Below, piece after piece: positions 1-7,667 of a stretch of 38,086 nt of DNA. The stretch is taken from NCBI GenBank assembly GCA_015488295.1, contig WFOC01000012.1, positions 1 to 38,086 on the forward strand, in the 5' to 3' direction. The stretch comes from Gammaproteobacteria bacterium (GTDB taxonomy: Bacteria > Pseudomonadota > Gammaproteobacteria > SZUA-229). Position numbers and translations under genes: made by a program. Below the pieces are notes generated by a model that ran no database searches, had not been told where the DNA came from, and was given only the letters and a program-made list of their open reading frames with translations. Positions within the stretch are counted from its first letter, which is position 1, and every line of letters starts with the position of its first letter.

Positions 1-17
1 TTATTGATAAGAGCCGC

Positions 18-41
18 AGGTTGGGGTGAGGCATGAACCCC
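18..41 (+). repeat. REP-like repeat, left copy
   Basis: A 24-base element that is nearly identical (3 mismatches) to the reverse complement of 276-299. Each copy folds as a short hairpin with a GGGG/CCCC stem around GAGGCA(T/C)GA. The two copies flank a transposase remnant in opposite orientation, the usual arrangement of REP sequences around a RAYT gene. Confidence 0.65.
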
Positions 42-47
42 GGCAAT

Positions 48-242
48 TTAAATTTTTTCACCAAAAGGCTCGTTATCACTTTCATCCTTATGGGTCACGT
101 CACAGGTTAATGCAGCTTTCGCGTTGATGACGGTTCTTAATTTATCAAACAGTAAGGTGTTCTTTCTTTTTCCCAGGTTAACCGTAAAAAAATAGGTGCC
201 GCCTGTTACATTGGCTCGTTTGTATTGCATTACATTACACAT
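48..242 (-). pseudogene. truncated REP-associated tyrosine transposase (RAYT) remnant
   Basis: The N-terminus (MQYKRANVTGGTYFFTVNL, from Met5 at about position 230) matches the conserved start of IS200/RAYT-type transposases, which open with YRRAN-x-GGTYFFTVNL. Only 64 residues are present, whereas family members are roughly 140-220 residues. The second half no longer resembles the family, and neither the HUH motif nor the catalytic tyrosine can be seen. It is therefore probably a decayed or internally deleted copy with no activity. It lies between two inverted REP-like repeats (18-41 and 276-299), which would have been its substrates, and downstream of the uptake hydrogenase operon on the same strand. 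Confidence 0.7.
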
Positions 243-275
243 CCTTGTGGTTATGTTTTGTTGTTGCGTGTTGTT

Positions 276-299
276 GGGGGTCGTGCCTCACCCCGACCT
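276..299 (-). repeat. REP-like repeat, right copy
   Basis: Inverted partner of 18-41, beginning AGGTCGGGGTGAGGC when read on the minus strand. It sits just past the 57-aa gene that ends the hydrogenase operon, so the hairpin could also protect or terminate that transcript. That role is inferred from position only. Confidence 0.65.
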
Positions 300-313
300 A
301 CTGACTTCTGATT

Positions 314-487
314 TCACTTGTTGTTAAACACTTTTATAACATATACGAGCAAACCAGCTGCGGCAAGCATGACGATGTGTTCCGTATGAAGAAAGCTGTG
401 TACTGATTCATTTGGTAGGTGACCGGAATGCGCCAATGCTGATGTTGATGTCAGTAATAATATTGTTGTGAGTAGTTTTTTCATCAT
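314..487 (-). CDS. 57-aa signal-peptide/membrane peptide at the end of the uptake hydrogenase operon
   Basis: A short gene reading MMKKLLTTILLLTSTSALA, then HSGH...FLHTEH, then a hydrophobic stretch (about IVMLAAAGLLVYVIKVF), ending NNK-stop. The first 19 residues look like a signal peptide with cleavage after ALA; otherwise they are a first membrane helix. The start ATG overlaps the hynL stop codon (CAATGATGA), so translational coupling with the hydrogenase large subunit is likely. The mature peptide would be about 38 residues, with a His-rich periplasmic head and one transmembrane segment. The FLHTEH-xxMLA pattern faintly recalls the histidine motifs of HupE/UreJ nickel permeases, but it is far too short to be one. 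Function unknown; a hydrogenase accessory or metal-handling role is inferred from context only. Confidence 0.6.
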   Translation of the reverse strand: MMKKLLTTILLLTSTSALAHSGHLPNESVHSFLHTEHIVMLAAAGLLVYVIKVFNNK

Positions 488-2220
488 TGCACCTTTACTT
501 TAATAATTTCATTTCCATCCGGATCGGTTAGATGCACGGCGCAGGCGAGGCAGGGGTCGAAGCTGTGGATGGTGCGCAGGATTTCGACGGGCTGTTTTGT
601 GTCATACAAGGTGTGGTTGTCCTGCAGTGCGGCTTCATAGGCTCCTGGCTGACCTTTGTCATCTCTTGGCCCGGCGTTCCATGTGCTTGGTACTACCGCC
701 TGATAATTTTTGATGACTTCATCTTTGATGACGATGTAATGTGCAAGGGCACCACGGGGGGCTTCCATAAAACCAACCCCCTGTGCGCTTTTGGGCCAGG
801 AGGAAGGTTCCCATAAAACTTCGTTGAAGGTTTTGGTGTCACCAGCTTTGAGGTTGGTCATCAGTTCGTTATACCAGCCCTGCATGGCATCGGCGATGAT
901 TTTGGTTTCCAGAGTGCGGGCGGCGGTGCGACCCAGTGTGGAGAATAAAGCGGTGACAGGCACATCGAGTTTGTTCAGTGTCATGCCGACCAGCTCTCTG
1001 GTTTGTTCATGGCCGCTGGCATATAACATCAGTACCCGTGCTAATGGCCCGACTTCCATGGCGTGGCCTTTCCAGCGTGGTGATTTTAACCATGAGTATG
1101 ACTGGTCAACATCAAGGTGCTGGTACGGCGGTTTTGGCCCGGTATAATTCAGATTGGTTTCACCATCATATGGATGCAGTCCGGCTTCTTTGCCTTTTTC
1201 ATAGTCGTACCAGGAATGTGCGATGTATTCTTTTATCTCGTCAGCGGCATTCATGTCAACGTCGTGAATGGTGCTGATGTCGCGGTTTAAAATGGCACCG
1301 GGTGGAATCATAAAGCCGGAAGGATTTTCCATGCCGTTAGATGGAAAGTCACCGAAGGTGAGGAAGTTGCCCAGGCCTTCACCGCGTGTTGTCCAGTCTT
1401 TATAAAAACCGGCGATGGCTAAAGTGTCGGGCACATAAACCTGATCAACAAAGGTTTTCATCTGCTGGATGATGTCCTGCACCATGGACAGCCTGTTCAT
1501 GTTGATGGCGGAATCGGAATTTAAGTCGATGGCACAGGGAACACCGCCGACAACAAAATTCGGGTGCGGATTTTTGCCGCCAAAAATCGTGTGCAGGCGT
1601 GCGACATCACGCTGCCAGGAAAGCGCTTCCAGGTAATGTGAGACGGCCATCAGGTTTGCTTCGGGCGGCAGTTTGTAAGCCGGGTGTCCCCAGTAAGCGT
1701 TTGCAAAAATACCCAGCTGACCGGATTCAACAAAACCTTTTAGTTTCTTTTTCATGTCGGCGAAATAACCGGGTGATGATTTTGGGTAACTGCTGATCGA
1801 TTGCGCAAGTTCGGAAGTGGCTTTTGGATCGGCGCTTAATGCGGAGACCACATCTACCCAGTCCAGTGCGTGCAGGTGATAAAAATGCATGACATGATCA
1901 TGGATGTATTGCGCGCCGTTCATCAGGTTGCGGATCAGGTCGGCATTTTTCGGTACTTTATAATGCAGTGCATTTTCTACTGCGCGAATAGAGGCCAGCC
2001 CGTGCACCAGTGTGCAGACACCACAGATACGTTGCGTGAATGCCCAGGCATCGCGCGGGTCGCGTCCTTTCAAAATGGTCTCGATGCCGCGCACCATGGT
2101 GCCGGATGAATAGGCGCTTTTAATCCGGTTGCCATCCATCTGGGCTTCGATACGCAGGTGGCCTTCGATACGGGTTATCGGGTCAACTACAATTCTCTCG
2201 TTTTCACCTGATTCGCTCAT
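484..2220 (-). CDS. hynL: uptake [NiFe]-hydrogenase large subunit (Isp-linked HynL type)
   Basis: Catalytic subunit that binds the NiFe(CN)2CO centre and oxidises H2. The N-terminal motif RICGVC gives nickel ligands Cys66 and Cys69. The C-terminal motif DPCLACAVH gives Cys557 and Cys560, with His563 at the maturation cleavage point and a 15-residue tail (LTDPDGNEIIKVKVQ) to be removed by a protease. At 578 residues it is normal for a group 1 large subunit. It has no signal peptide and would be exported with HynS, which carries the Tat signal. It is separated from the small subunit by isp1, isp2 and an extra gene, like the hynS-isp1-isp2-hynL layout of Thiocapsa-type enzymes. It is the second-to-last gene of the operon. 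Confidence 0.93.
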   Translation of the reverse strand: MSESGENERIVVDPITRIEGHLRIEAQMDGNRIKSAYSSGTMVRGIETILKGRDPRDAWAFTQRICGVCTLVHGLASIRAVENALHYKVPKNADLIRNLMNGAQYIHDHVMHFYHLHALDWVDVVSALSADPKATSELAQSISSYPKSSPGYFADMKKKLKGFVESGQLGIFANAYWGHPAYKLPPEANLMAVSHYLEALSWQRDVARLHTIFGGKNPHPNFVVGGVPCAIDLNSDSAINMNRLSMVQDIIQQMKTFVDQVYVPDTLAIAGFYKDWTTRGEGLGNFLTFGDFPSNGMENPSGFMIPPGAILNRDISTIHDVDMNAADEIKEYIAHSWYDYEKGKEAGLHPYDGETNLNYTGPKPPYQHLDVDQSYSWLKSPRWKGHAMEVGPLARVLMLYASGHEQTRELVGMTLNKLDVPVTALFSTLGRTAARTLETKIIADAMQGWYNELMTNLKAGDTKTFNEVLWEPSSWPKSAQGVGFMEAPRGALAHYIVIKDEVIKNYQAVVPSTWNAGPRDDKGQPGAYEAALQDNHTLYDTKQPVEILRTIHSFDPCLACAVHLTDPDGNEIIKVKVQ

Positions 2221-2235
2221 GACTATTCTCTCTTT

Positions 2236-2706
2236 TTATGTAATTGCCTGTGATTGCAGGTAGTCTGATAAAGCACCGTACTGCCACTCATTTTCTGAAT
2301 ACGCGGACTCATCAGCGTCATCGTCGATTTGTATGCTGGTCTGCGCCATGCGGCAACTGAGCGCCGCCTGCCATGCTGGACTGCCCGAGCTTGTTTGTGC
2401 TTGCGGAGTGAGCGCGGCTACTATTGCGCGCGCGACGAAATATCCTGCCTGGTCTGTCCAGTTGCCTTCCGCGCCGCAGCGTGTTGCGCAGTCGATGGTT
2501 GCTGCTTTGGCTGATTTTAAAGCGTCAGAAATTTCATCTTGCGAGGCAGTATTATTTGCAGCGGTTTTAACAGCATGCTGTACCCGGTCATTGTTACTCA
2601 ACGGCAGCACGTGTTCTATAAATAACGCCGCCACCGTTCTCTGCTGTGTTGCATCCAGTTTTTGCAGGGCCTGTTTGAAATCCTGGTCATTATTTATTTG
2701 GCTCAT
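2236..2706 (-). CDS. 156-aa protein of unknown function between isp2 and hynL
   Basis: Soluble, Ala/Gln-rich and probably all-helical, with no signal peptide or membrane segment. Notable features are a Cys pair in IDCATRCG (around residue 72) and a third Cys in ALSCRM. I do not recognise the family with confidence. The helical LDATQQRTVAALFIEHVLP start is only vaguely like DUF416-type proteins. It begins 28 bases after isp2 behind a good Shine-Dalgarno (ATGGAGAAATGAA) and ends 15 bases before hynL, so it belongs to the hydrogenase operon. An assembly or chaperone role for the large subunit is plausible from position, but nothing in the sequence proves it. Confidence 0.75.
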   Translation of the reverse strand: MSQINNDQDFKQALQKLDATQQRTVAALFIEHVLPLSNNDRVQHAVKTAANNTASQDEISDALKSAKAATIDCATRCGAEGNWTDQAGYFVARAIVAALTPQAQTSSGSPAWQAALSCRMAQTSIQIDDDADESAYSENEWQYGALSDYLQSQAIT

Positions 2707-2734
2707 TTCATTTCTCCATCGTTATGTTTGATGG

Positions 2735-3991
2735 TTAATCTGCCAGATGCTCGGCAAGTGTTTCGGTCAGGCTCAACAGCGGTATTTCCATGTTGTTTTC
2801 TTCCAGGCCGTCCTCAAGATTGATGCGACAGTTTGAGCAGGCGCTGATGATGGCATCGGGTTTTATTTCATCGAGCTGATCTTTTTTGCGCTGAAAAGCT
2901 TTCAGGCGAACTTCATCCGCGCGCTCGTTCGAACTGACACCGCCACCCGCGCCGCAACACCAGCCCATCTTGCCGTGGTCGGGCATCTCGACAAAATTTT
3001 CAGCAAATAGATCGATCAGGTTACGTGGCTGATCGATGACACCGCCCCGGCGCGAGACCTGGCAGGGGTCGTGGTAGGTGAGGCGTTGTTTTTCCTTGCC
3101 GGTGATTTTTAAGCGACCGTCTTTGCGCAGTTCGTCCAGCACTTCCAGAATGTGTCGCACTTTAAAGGTAAATGGTTTGCCGATCAGGTTAGGTCCATCC
3201 CAGCGAATTGCCATGTAGGCGTGTCCGCACTCGGGACTGATAACTGTTTTAACTTTCAGTTTTTCGGCGGCATCAACGATGCGTTGTACCAGTTCGGCGG
3301 CGATGTCGGTGACACCGATCTGGATACCACTGTTGGTGGCTTCGAATGCCTGTGTTGAAATGGTCCAGCTGACATTTGCCTTGCTGAAAATTTTGGCGAT
3401 GGCAGAGATGAACTCCGGGAAGTTCATGATCTCCATCGAAGATAACAGCAGCATATATTCTGCGCCTTCGACATCAAGTGGTATTTTCAGGCCGCTGTCT
3501 TTTTCAACGTGTTTGATCTGCGCCATCAGCGCCGGCAGTTTTACACCCATCGGACTGCCGATGGTGATTGCACGTGTGGTGGCTCCGATCAGACCTTCTG
3601 GTGCATGCCCGGCCGCCGCCATGCCCTCACGGGTCTTGCGGATCAGCAGTGCTATATCCAGCCCCATCGGACACACCATCGAACAACGTCCGCACAGGGT
3701 GCAGTTGTCATAAACCAGCGTTTCCCATTCGCTCAGTAGTGCTTCGTCAACTTTGGCTGTCAGGCCCAGCGCTTTTCCGATGCGTCCCTGCAAAGTGTAT
3801 TCTGATTTCCAGATACGGCGTAATGGTTCGGTTTTATGGATGGGTGTTGCTGCGGGGTTACCGGTTTCTGTGTAGAACAAACAGGCTTCGGCGCACATGC
3901 CGCAATGGACGCAGCTGGTAAAGAATGCGGCGACGGTTGAATCGACCTGTTGTGTTAGCGCATTAATGCCTTTTTCTAATGAAGCGCTCAT
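2735..3991 (-). CDS. isp2: Isp2, HdrD-like iron-sulfur/CCG-domain protein of the uptake hydrogenase
   Basis: Electron-transfer protein that links the hydrogenase to the membrane partner Isp1. It has an N-terminal two-cluster ferredoxin region (CVHCGMCAEAC and CTLCGRCSMVCPMG) followed by two CCG-type cysteine-rich domains like those of heterodisulfide reductase HdrD/HdrB. The conserved pieces are PECGHAY, YHDPCQVSR, WCCGAGGG and CSNCRINL. At 418 residues it is normal for the family. Its start ATG overlaps the isp1 stop codon by four bases (ATGA), indicating coupled translation. In HdrD the CCG domain carries a non-cubane cluster acting on disulfides. In Isp2 it is thought to pass electrons to or from quinone or sulfur compounds. 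The physiological partner cannot be told from sequence. Confidence 0.9.
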   Translation of the reverse strand: MSASLEKGINALTQQVDSTVAAFFTSCVHCGMCAEACLFYTETGNPAATPIHKTEPLRRIWKSEYTLQGRIGKALGLTAKVDEALLSEWETLVYDNCTLCGRCSMVCPMGLDIALLIRKTREGMAAAGHAPEGLIGATTRAITIGSPMGVKLPALMAQIKHVEKDSGLKIPLDVEGAEYMLLLSSMEIMNFPEFISAIAKIFSKANVSWTISTQAFEATNSGIQIGVTDIAAELVQRIVDAAEKLKVKTVISPECGHAYMAIRWDGPNLIGKPFTFKVRHILEVLDELRKDGRLKITGKEKQRLTYHDPCQVSRRGGVIDQPRNLIDLFAENFVEMPDHGKMGWCCGAGGGVSSNERADEVRLKAFQRKKDQLDEIKPDAIISACSNCRINLEDGLEENNMEIPLLSLTETLAEHLAD

Positions 3992-4647
3992 GATTCAACT
4001 CCTCGGTATCCGGAAATGGCACCGTTATACCAGCGTGACAAGGTGATGGTGAAGGCGTGCATCAGTTTGGTGAACGGGAAAATGACCATCAGTAACTCGA
4101 CACTGAGAATATGAATGGCGAGCAGTGTTGGTGCGGTCATGCCGATGCGATGAAAAGCGAGGTAACCGGTAATCAATGGCAGTATCGTTATCAGCCAGAC
4201 AAAATAATCTTCTTTGGTGCTGATAAATCTAAGCGCCCTGTTATTTATGCGATGCACCAGTATGGCGAGCAGTGCGATGATGGTTACCACTGTCATGGCA
4301 TCGATTACCGGTGTGGGCAATGCCGGCCAGCCAAAACCGATGATGTCTTTAAACATCAATATATGCGGTGCGAATAAAAAGATGGTTATAAAAAGCCCGC
4401 CATGAAAAATCCAGCCGGAAACTTCGGTAAACGCCGAGCGCTGAAAAGTGTTTTTGTCGGGAAACGACCTTGAAACAATTGTGCACAATCCGCCGCGCAT
4501 TTCCGAGCCTTTGGCTTCAGCGAGATTGGGTTTACGCCCGAGTAATAAAATTTCAGCGAAACGTATGATCACGCCAGCGACAAAAATAATAATGGCGATC
4601 TGAAATCCCGGGCCTCTCACCCAGTTCAGGAACTCTATTTCACTCAT
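3988..4647 (-). CDS. isp1: Isp1, membrane cytochrome b-like subunit (NarI/HdrE-like)
   Basis: Integral membrane protein of 219 residues with about five hydrophobic helices (roughly residues 15-35, 80-100, 115-135, 150-170 and 175-200). Histidines lie in several of these helices (FHGGLFI, LVHRINN, FHRIGM, IHILSV, KLMHAF) and could ligate two b-type hemes, as in nitrate reductase gamma and HdrE. It would anchor Isp2 and exchange electrons with the quinone pool. It lies directly after hynS and overlaps isp2 by four bases. The size and the pairing with an HdrD-like protein are typical of Isp1. Confidence 0.88.
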   Translation of the reverse strand: MSEIEFLNWVRGPGFQIAIIIFVAGVIIRFAEILLLGRKPNLAEAKGSEMRGGLCTIVSRSFPDKNTFQRSAFTEVSGWIFHGGLFITIFLFAPHILMFKDIIGFGWPALPTPVIDAMTVVTIIALLAILVHRINNRALRFISTKEDYFVWLITILPLITGYLAFHRIGMTAPTLLAIHILSVELLMVIFPFTKLMHAFTITLSRWYNGAISGYRGVES

Positions 4648-4695
4648 TTTGCAGCCCTCGTTACGTTGATCGACAGGCGGGTTTAATCACCTGTT

Positions 4696-5793
4696 TTATT
4701 TTTTTAGATCATCAATGGATGTTCTGTTATGTGTTGCTACAGCCTGGTTTTTTTTGTGTCTGTTCATTGCGCCTAAAGCAACACCGGCAGCGGCTGCACC
4801 AGCGGCAGTGTAAATAACGGTCCGGGTAATGTTTTCAGTTGGCATCGACAGGGCCTTGTAGAAACTGCCGCCATCCCAGAAGTCGGGTTCTGAACAGCCC
4901 AGGCAGGGGTGACCAGCTTCAATCGGAAAACTGGTGCCGTCATTCCACTTGGTGGTGGCGCAGGCGTTGTAGGTTGTCGGGCCCTTGCAGCCGAGCTTGT
5001 ATAAACACCAGCCTTTTTTTGCGCCTTCATCATCAAAGGTTTCTGCAAACAGGCCTTTGTCATAAAACGGCCGGCGGTAGCAACGGTCGTGAATGCTTTT
5101 ACCATAAAAGGCTTTTGGACGACCAATGTGGTCGAGCTCGGGAAGGCTGCCGAAGGTTAAAAACTGCATCAGCGTGCCGGTGATTACTACCGGAATCGGC
5201 GGGCAGCCGGGCACATTGATAATCGGTTTGTCCTTGATCAGATCGCCAACCGAAACCGCACCGGTCGGATTAGGTTTGGCATGTGGAATGCCGCCGTAAG
5301 CAGCACAGGTGCCGACGGCGACGATGGCTGCTGCGCCTTTGGCAGTATCCATTAACATATCGTAATTGCTGATGCCGGCGATGGTAGAGTAACCGGGGTT
5401 GTCCATCGGGATGGAGCCATCAACGATCAGCAGGTATTTGCCGTAATTTTCTTCCATCGCTGTTTCGCGTGCCTGCTCGGCGGCATGGCCGGAGGCGGCC
5501 TGCAGTGTGTGGTGATAGTCCAGTGAAATGAAATCAAAAATCAGGCTTTCGATGGTTGTAGTATGCGCGCGTGTTAATGACTCGGTGCAACCGGTGCATT
5601 CCTGAAACGACAGCCAGATAACCGAAGGCCTTCTTGCGTTTTCCAGGGCGTGAGCGATTTTAGGAATCATCGCTGGTGACAGCGCCATCATCGAAGCGGT
5701 GGTGGCACAGAATTTCAGAAAGCTGCGGCGCGAAATTCCCTGCTCACGTAAAGTTTCTCCCAGTGTTTTATCTCTATTAGAATCGTTTATCAT
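4696..5793 (-). CDS. hynS: uptake [NiFe]-hydrogenase small subunit with Tat signal
   Basis: Iron-sulfur subunit carrying electrons away from the NiFe site. The N-terminus has a twin-arginine motif SRRSFLKF (Arg22-Arg23), then a hydrophobic stretch and a likely AHA cleavage site near residue 49. The proximal-cluster motif ECTGCTES follows, and later cysteines occur in VGTCAAYGG, PGCPP, CYRRP, CLYKLGCKGP and GHPCLGCSEPDFWD, the usual three-cluster set. A C-terminal hydrophobic helix (about residues 322-342, VIYTAAGAAAAGVALGA) followed by basic residues should anchor it in the inner membrane facing the periplasm. At 365 residues it is typical of group 1 small subunits. It follows hupH and precedes isp1. 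Confidence 0.93.
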   Translation of the reverse strand: MINDSNRDKTLGETLREQGISRRSFLKFCATTASMMALSPAMIPKIAHALENARRPSVIWLSFQECTGCTESLTRAHTTTIESLIFDFISLDYHHTLQAASGHAAEQARETAMEENYGKYLLIVDGSIPMDNPGYSTIAGISNYDMLMDTAKGAAAIVAVGTCAAYGGIPHAKPNPTGAVSVGDLIKDKPIINVPGCPPIPVVITGTLMQFLTFGSLPELDHIGRPKAFYGKSIHDRCYRRPFYDKGLFAETFDDEGAKKGWCLYKLGCKGPTTYNACATTKWNDGTSFPIEAGHPCLGCSEPDFWDGGSFYKALSMPTENITRTVIYTAAGAAAAGVALGAMNRHKKNQAVATHNRTSIDDLKK

Positions 5794-5849
5794 TCTGCTT
5801 TCCCCGGCCCTGACGTAATTGTTTTTCGAATGGCTGCTTATGTCATTTT

Positions 5850-6281
5850 TCAGCTATCTTCCACGTTGTTTTTCTGCTCATCATTTAGCGTCAAACCAAG
5901 ACGGCTATAAGCGGCCATGATGTCTTCTGTTTGCGAACAAAGAATCTCCGGCATGCTTGTTACTTCAATAAAACGGCTGATGATGTGGTCGTCGTCGTTA
6001 TAATGGGTGACGATCCATACCCCGGCATATCGGGTCTCGATGACCTCGCTCAAACCCAGCGCATCCAGCCGTGCCTGTACCTCGCCCAGGCCGAGAACGT
6101 TCAGAATTTTTTCTTCTTCGCCGGGTGCCAGCGGGATGCTGCGCAAATCAATAACCGTGCTTTGTCCGGTTTCGATAAGTTTATCCAGCGCATGTTTTAC
6201 CTCGTTGAGCAGTGGCTTAACGTTGAACGTCAGCTCATCGCCAATCTGGATGTTAAATTGCACTACAGTAGAACTGGACAT
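5850..6281 (-). CDS. hupH: HupH/HyaF-like hydrogenase expression protein
   Basis: A 143-residue protein matching the C-terminal HupH domain: PLAPGEEEKILNVLGLGEVQARLDALG is followed by ETRYAGVWIVTHYN and an EVTSMPEIL segment. In known systems HupH/HyaF helps small-subunit maturation and iron-sulfur cluster delivery. The protein is shorter than classic HupH (about 280 residues) and has only the C-terminal domain plus a short lead. I chose ATG 6281 because GAGG sits five bases upstream; a GTG at 6287 in the same frame is possible. The gene follows the protease by two bases. Confidence 0.8.
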   Translation of the reverse strand: MSSSTVVQFNIQIGDELTFNVKPLLNEVKHALDKLIETGQSTVIDLRSIPLAPGEEEKILNVLGLGEVQARLDALGLSEVIETRYAGVWIVTHYNDDDHIISRFIEVTSMPEILCSQTEDIMAAYSRLGLTLNDEQKNNVEDS

Positions 6282-6283
6282 GA

Positions 6284-6835
6284 TCACCTCAAAACCTCAC
6301 GACTCCTGACAGAATAAGCATCCAGTGCAGAAGGTTCCTGATCTGTACTAACTTTTTGCCATTGATCGAGTAATTTCACCGCTTCGTTGACGGCTTCGTC
6401 CAGCGCATTTTTAACCGCAGTGGTTGGTTGCATGCCCCAGCCTATTTTGTCAGGCTGAATGCCGATCAGTGCGCGGTTTTTCGGGAGATGGTCGGTCAGG
6501 CGGGCGATGTCCATCAGGTCGATTAATCCGACCTCGTGGGCGCTGTGTTTTGTGCGGCCAAGAAATTCATCAAAAGTTTTGCCGACAAAGGTATTTACCG
6601 TGCCCGCAGTTTGCTGCAGTTCAGTGGCATCAAATACGATGAGGTTGGTGCAGTCTTCAATCCATACTGCAAGGGTGAAACTGAGTGTGCCGCCATCGAT
6701 AAAGTTTAAGCTGCTTATATCAGGTCGTATATTAGAATAGACTGATTGAAGGTGGTTGAGTGCGTGGATGCCCGCACCTTCGTCTGTGAGTAAGGTGTTG
6801 CCAATCCCAAGGATCAAAGTCTCATCACGGTTCAT
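6284..6835 (-). CDS. hupD: hydrogenase maturation endopeptidase (HupD/HybD family) for the uptake enzyme
   Basis: Nickel-dependent check protease that removes the C-terminal tail of the large subunit after nickel insertion. It starts with LILGIGNTLLTDEGAG, whose Glu is the first metal ligand. VFDATEL contains the Asp ligand and SAHEVGLIDL the His ligand. At 183 residues it is slightly longer than HybD because of a C-terminal tail. ATG at 6835 is preferred; a TTG one codon earlier is also in frame. It is the first gene of the minus-strand operon, so its expected substrate is HynL (484-2220). The group 3b enzyme elsewhere in the window carries its own protease domain. Confidence 0.9.
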   Translation of the reverse strand: MNRDETLILGIGNTLLTDEGAGIHALNHLQSVYSNIRPDISSLNFIDGGTLSFTLAVWIEDCTNLIVFDATELQQTAGTVNTFVGKTFDEFLGRTKHSAHEVGLIDLMDIARLTDHLPKNRALIGIQPDKIGWGMQPTTAVKNALDEAVNEAVKLLDQWQKVSTDQEPSALDAYSVRSREVLR

Positions 6836-6891
6836 CAAGTTCCCCGCATAGATTTAATGTACCTTTGTATCAGTGTCTCGTGTTACTGTTG

Positions 6892-6905
6892 TTGATGTAT
6901 GTCAA
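6892..6905. promoter_or_regulatory. FNR/CRP-type operator between the divergent hydrogenase and hyp operons
   Basis: TTGATGTATGTCAA matches the FNR consensus TTGAT-N4-ATCAA except for one base. Leftward, a -10-like TACAAA (reverse strand, about 6864-6869) is placed for activation with the site near -41. Rightward, TTAAAT (6928-6933) is similarly spaced. One site could therefore serve both operons. It lies about 63 bases upstream of the protease gene and 63 bases before hypC. The function is inferred. Confidence 0.5.
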
Positions 6906-6967
6906 CAAGCGGGCGTATTTTCTGAAGTTAAATGTAGTCTGGTAAAAATAATTTTTTGGGCGGCTCT

Positions 6968-7192
6968 ATGTGTTTAGGAATACCCATGCAAATAAAATCC
7001 ATTGATGGTTTCATGGCGCGCTGTGAGGCCAAAGGAGTCGAGCGTGATGTCAGCCTGTTTATGATGCAGGATGATAAACTCGAAGTGGATGATTTTGTTG
7101 TAGTGCACGTAGGATATGCTATTCAGAAAATTTCGTCGCAGGAAGCGCAAACTGCATGGCAGCTTTATGACGAGATGCTAGGGAAGCCATAA
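6968..7192 (+). CDS. hypC: HypC, hydrogenase maturation chaperone
   Basis: Small chaperone of 74 residues starting MCLGIPMQI. Cys2, after Met removal, is the essential ligand that carries the Fe(CN)2CO group with HypD and contacts the large-subunit precursor. The body (VVHVGYAIQKISSQEAQTAW) is typical. An upstream in-frame ATG at 6956 would add four residues and bury the needed N-terminal cysteine, so 6968 is the correct start. It is the first gene of the plus-strand hyp operon and is followed by hypA after a single base. Confidence 0.93.
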   Translation: MCLGIPMQIKSIDGFMARCEAKGVERDVSLFMMQDDKLEVDDFVVVHVGYAIQKISSQEAQTAWQLYDEMLGKP

Positions 7193-7193
7193 A

Positions 7194-7556
7194 ATGCACG
7201 AGCTTGCTATCTGTCAGTCGTTAATGAGTCAGGTGACAGAGATTGCACGGGAACACGATGCGCAAAGCGTAACGTCTGTTATTGTTGGCATCGGGCCGCT
7301 GTCGGGAGTTGAAGCGAGGCTTTTAAAAAATACGTATTCGATAGCCCGTGCTGGCACTGTCGCAGAAAATGCAGAACTGGTTATCGAGTGCTTGCCATTA
7401 CGCGTCAGCTGTACACAGTGCAATAGCGAGTCGGAAGTGCTGCCAAATAAACTGACATGCAAGCAATGCGGTGACTGGCGAACTACCTTGATCAGTGGTG
7501 ATGAGATGATGCTTCTCAAGGTGGAGATTGAGAAGCAAATGAAAAGTGAAAAATGA
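7194..7556 (+). CDS. hypA: HypA, nickel delivery protein
   Basis: HypA inserts nickel into the hydrogenase large subunit together with HypB. The protein starts MHELAICQSL, with the N-terminal MHE nickel site, and has a structural zinc site of two CxxC pairs (CTQC and CKQC) near residues 74-94. At 120 residues it is normal. The last residues (QMKSEK) and the stop codon are encoded inside one arm of an inverted repeat (7538-7554), so the C-terminus may be repeat-derived. Confidence 0.92.
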   Translation: MHELAICQSLMSQVTEIAREHDAQSVTSVIVGIGPLSGVEARLLKNTYSIARAGTVAENAELVIECLPLRVSCTQCNSESEVLPNKLTCKQCGDWRTTLISGDEMMLLKVEIEKQMKSEK

Positions 7557-7627
7557 AAAATAAATAAACATTAAAAACCACAGACACAGGTACATTGTTT
7601 TTGCTTTTAAATTTTTCACTTTTCATT
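7538..7627. repeat. 17-bp perfect inverted repeat between hypA and hypB
   Basis: The arms 7538-7554 (AATGAAAAGTGAAAAAT) and 7611-7627 are perfect reverse complements enclosing 56 bases. The enclosed part contains ACCACAGACACAGGTAC, which resembles the CACAGAGGCACA-type element found in two inverted copies around 11927-12104. The unit looks like a small palindromic insertion between two cotranscribed genes. Confidence 0.6.
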
Positions 7628-7667
7628 GCCCGATTAGGGAACACTAAAATTATTTGGAGGATACACC

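Noticed and set aside
532-2109. Several plus-strand open frames opposite hynL
   Set aside because: They are antisense to a clear hydrogenase large subunit, have no recognisable motifs and no ribosome sites.
6936-6967. Sigma-54 (-24/-12) promoter before hypC
   Set aside because: No GG and GC dinucleotides at the required spacing in a TGGCAC-N5-TTGCA context.
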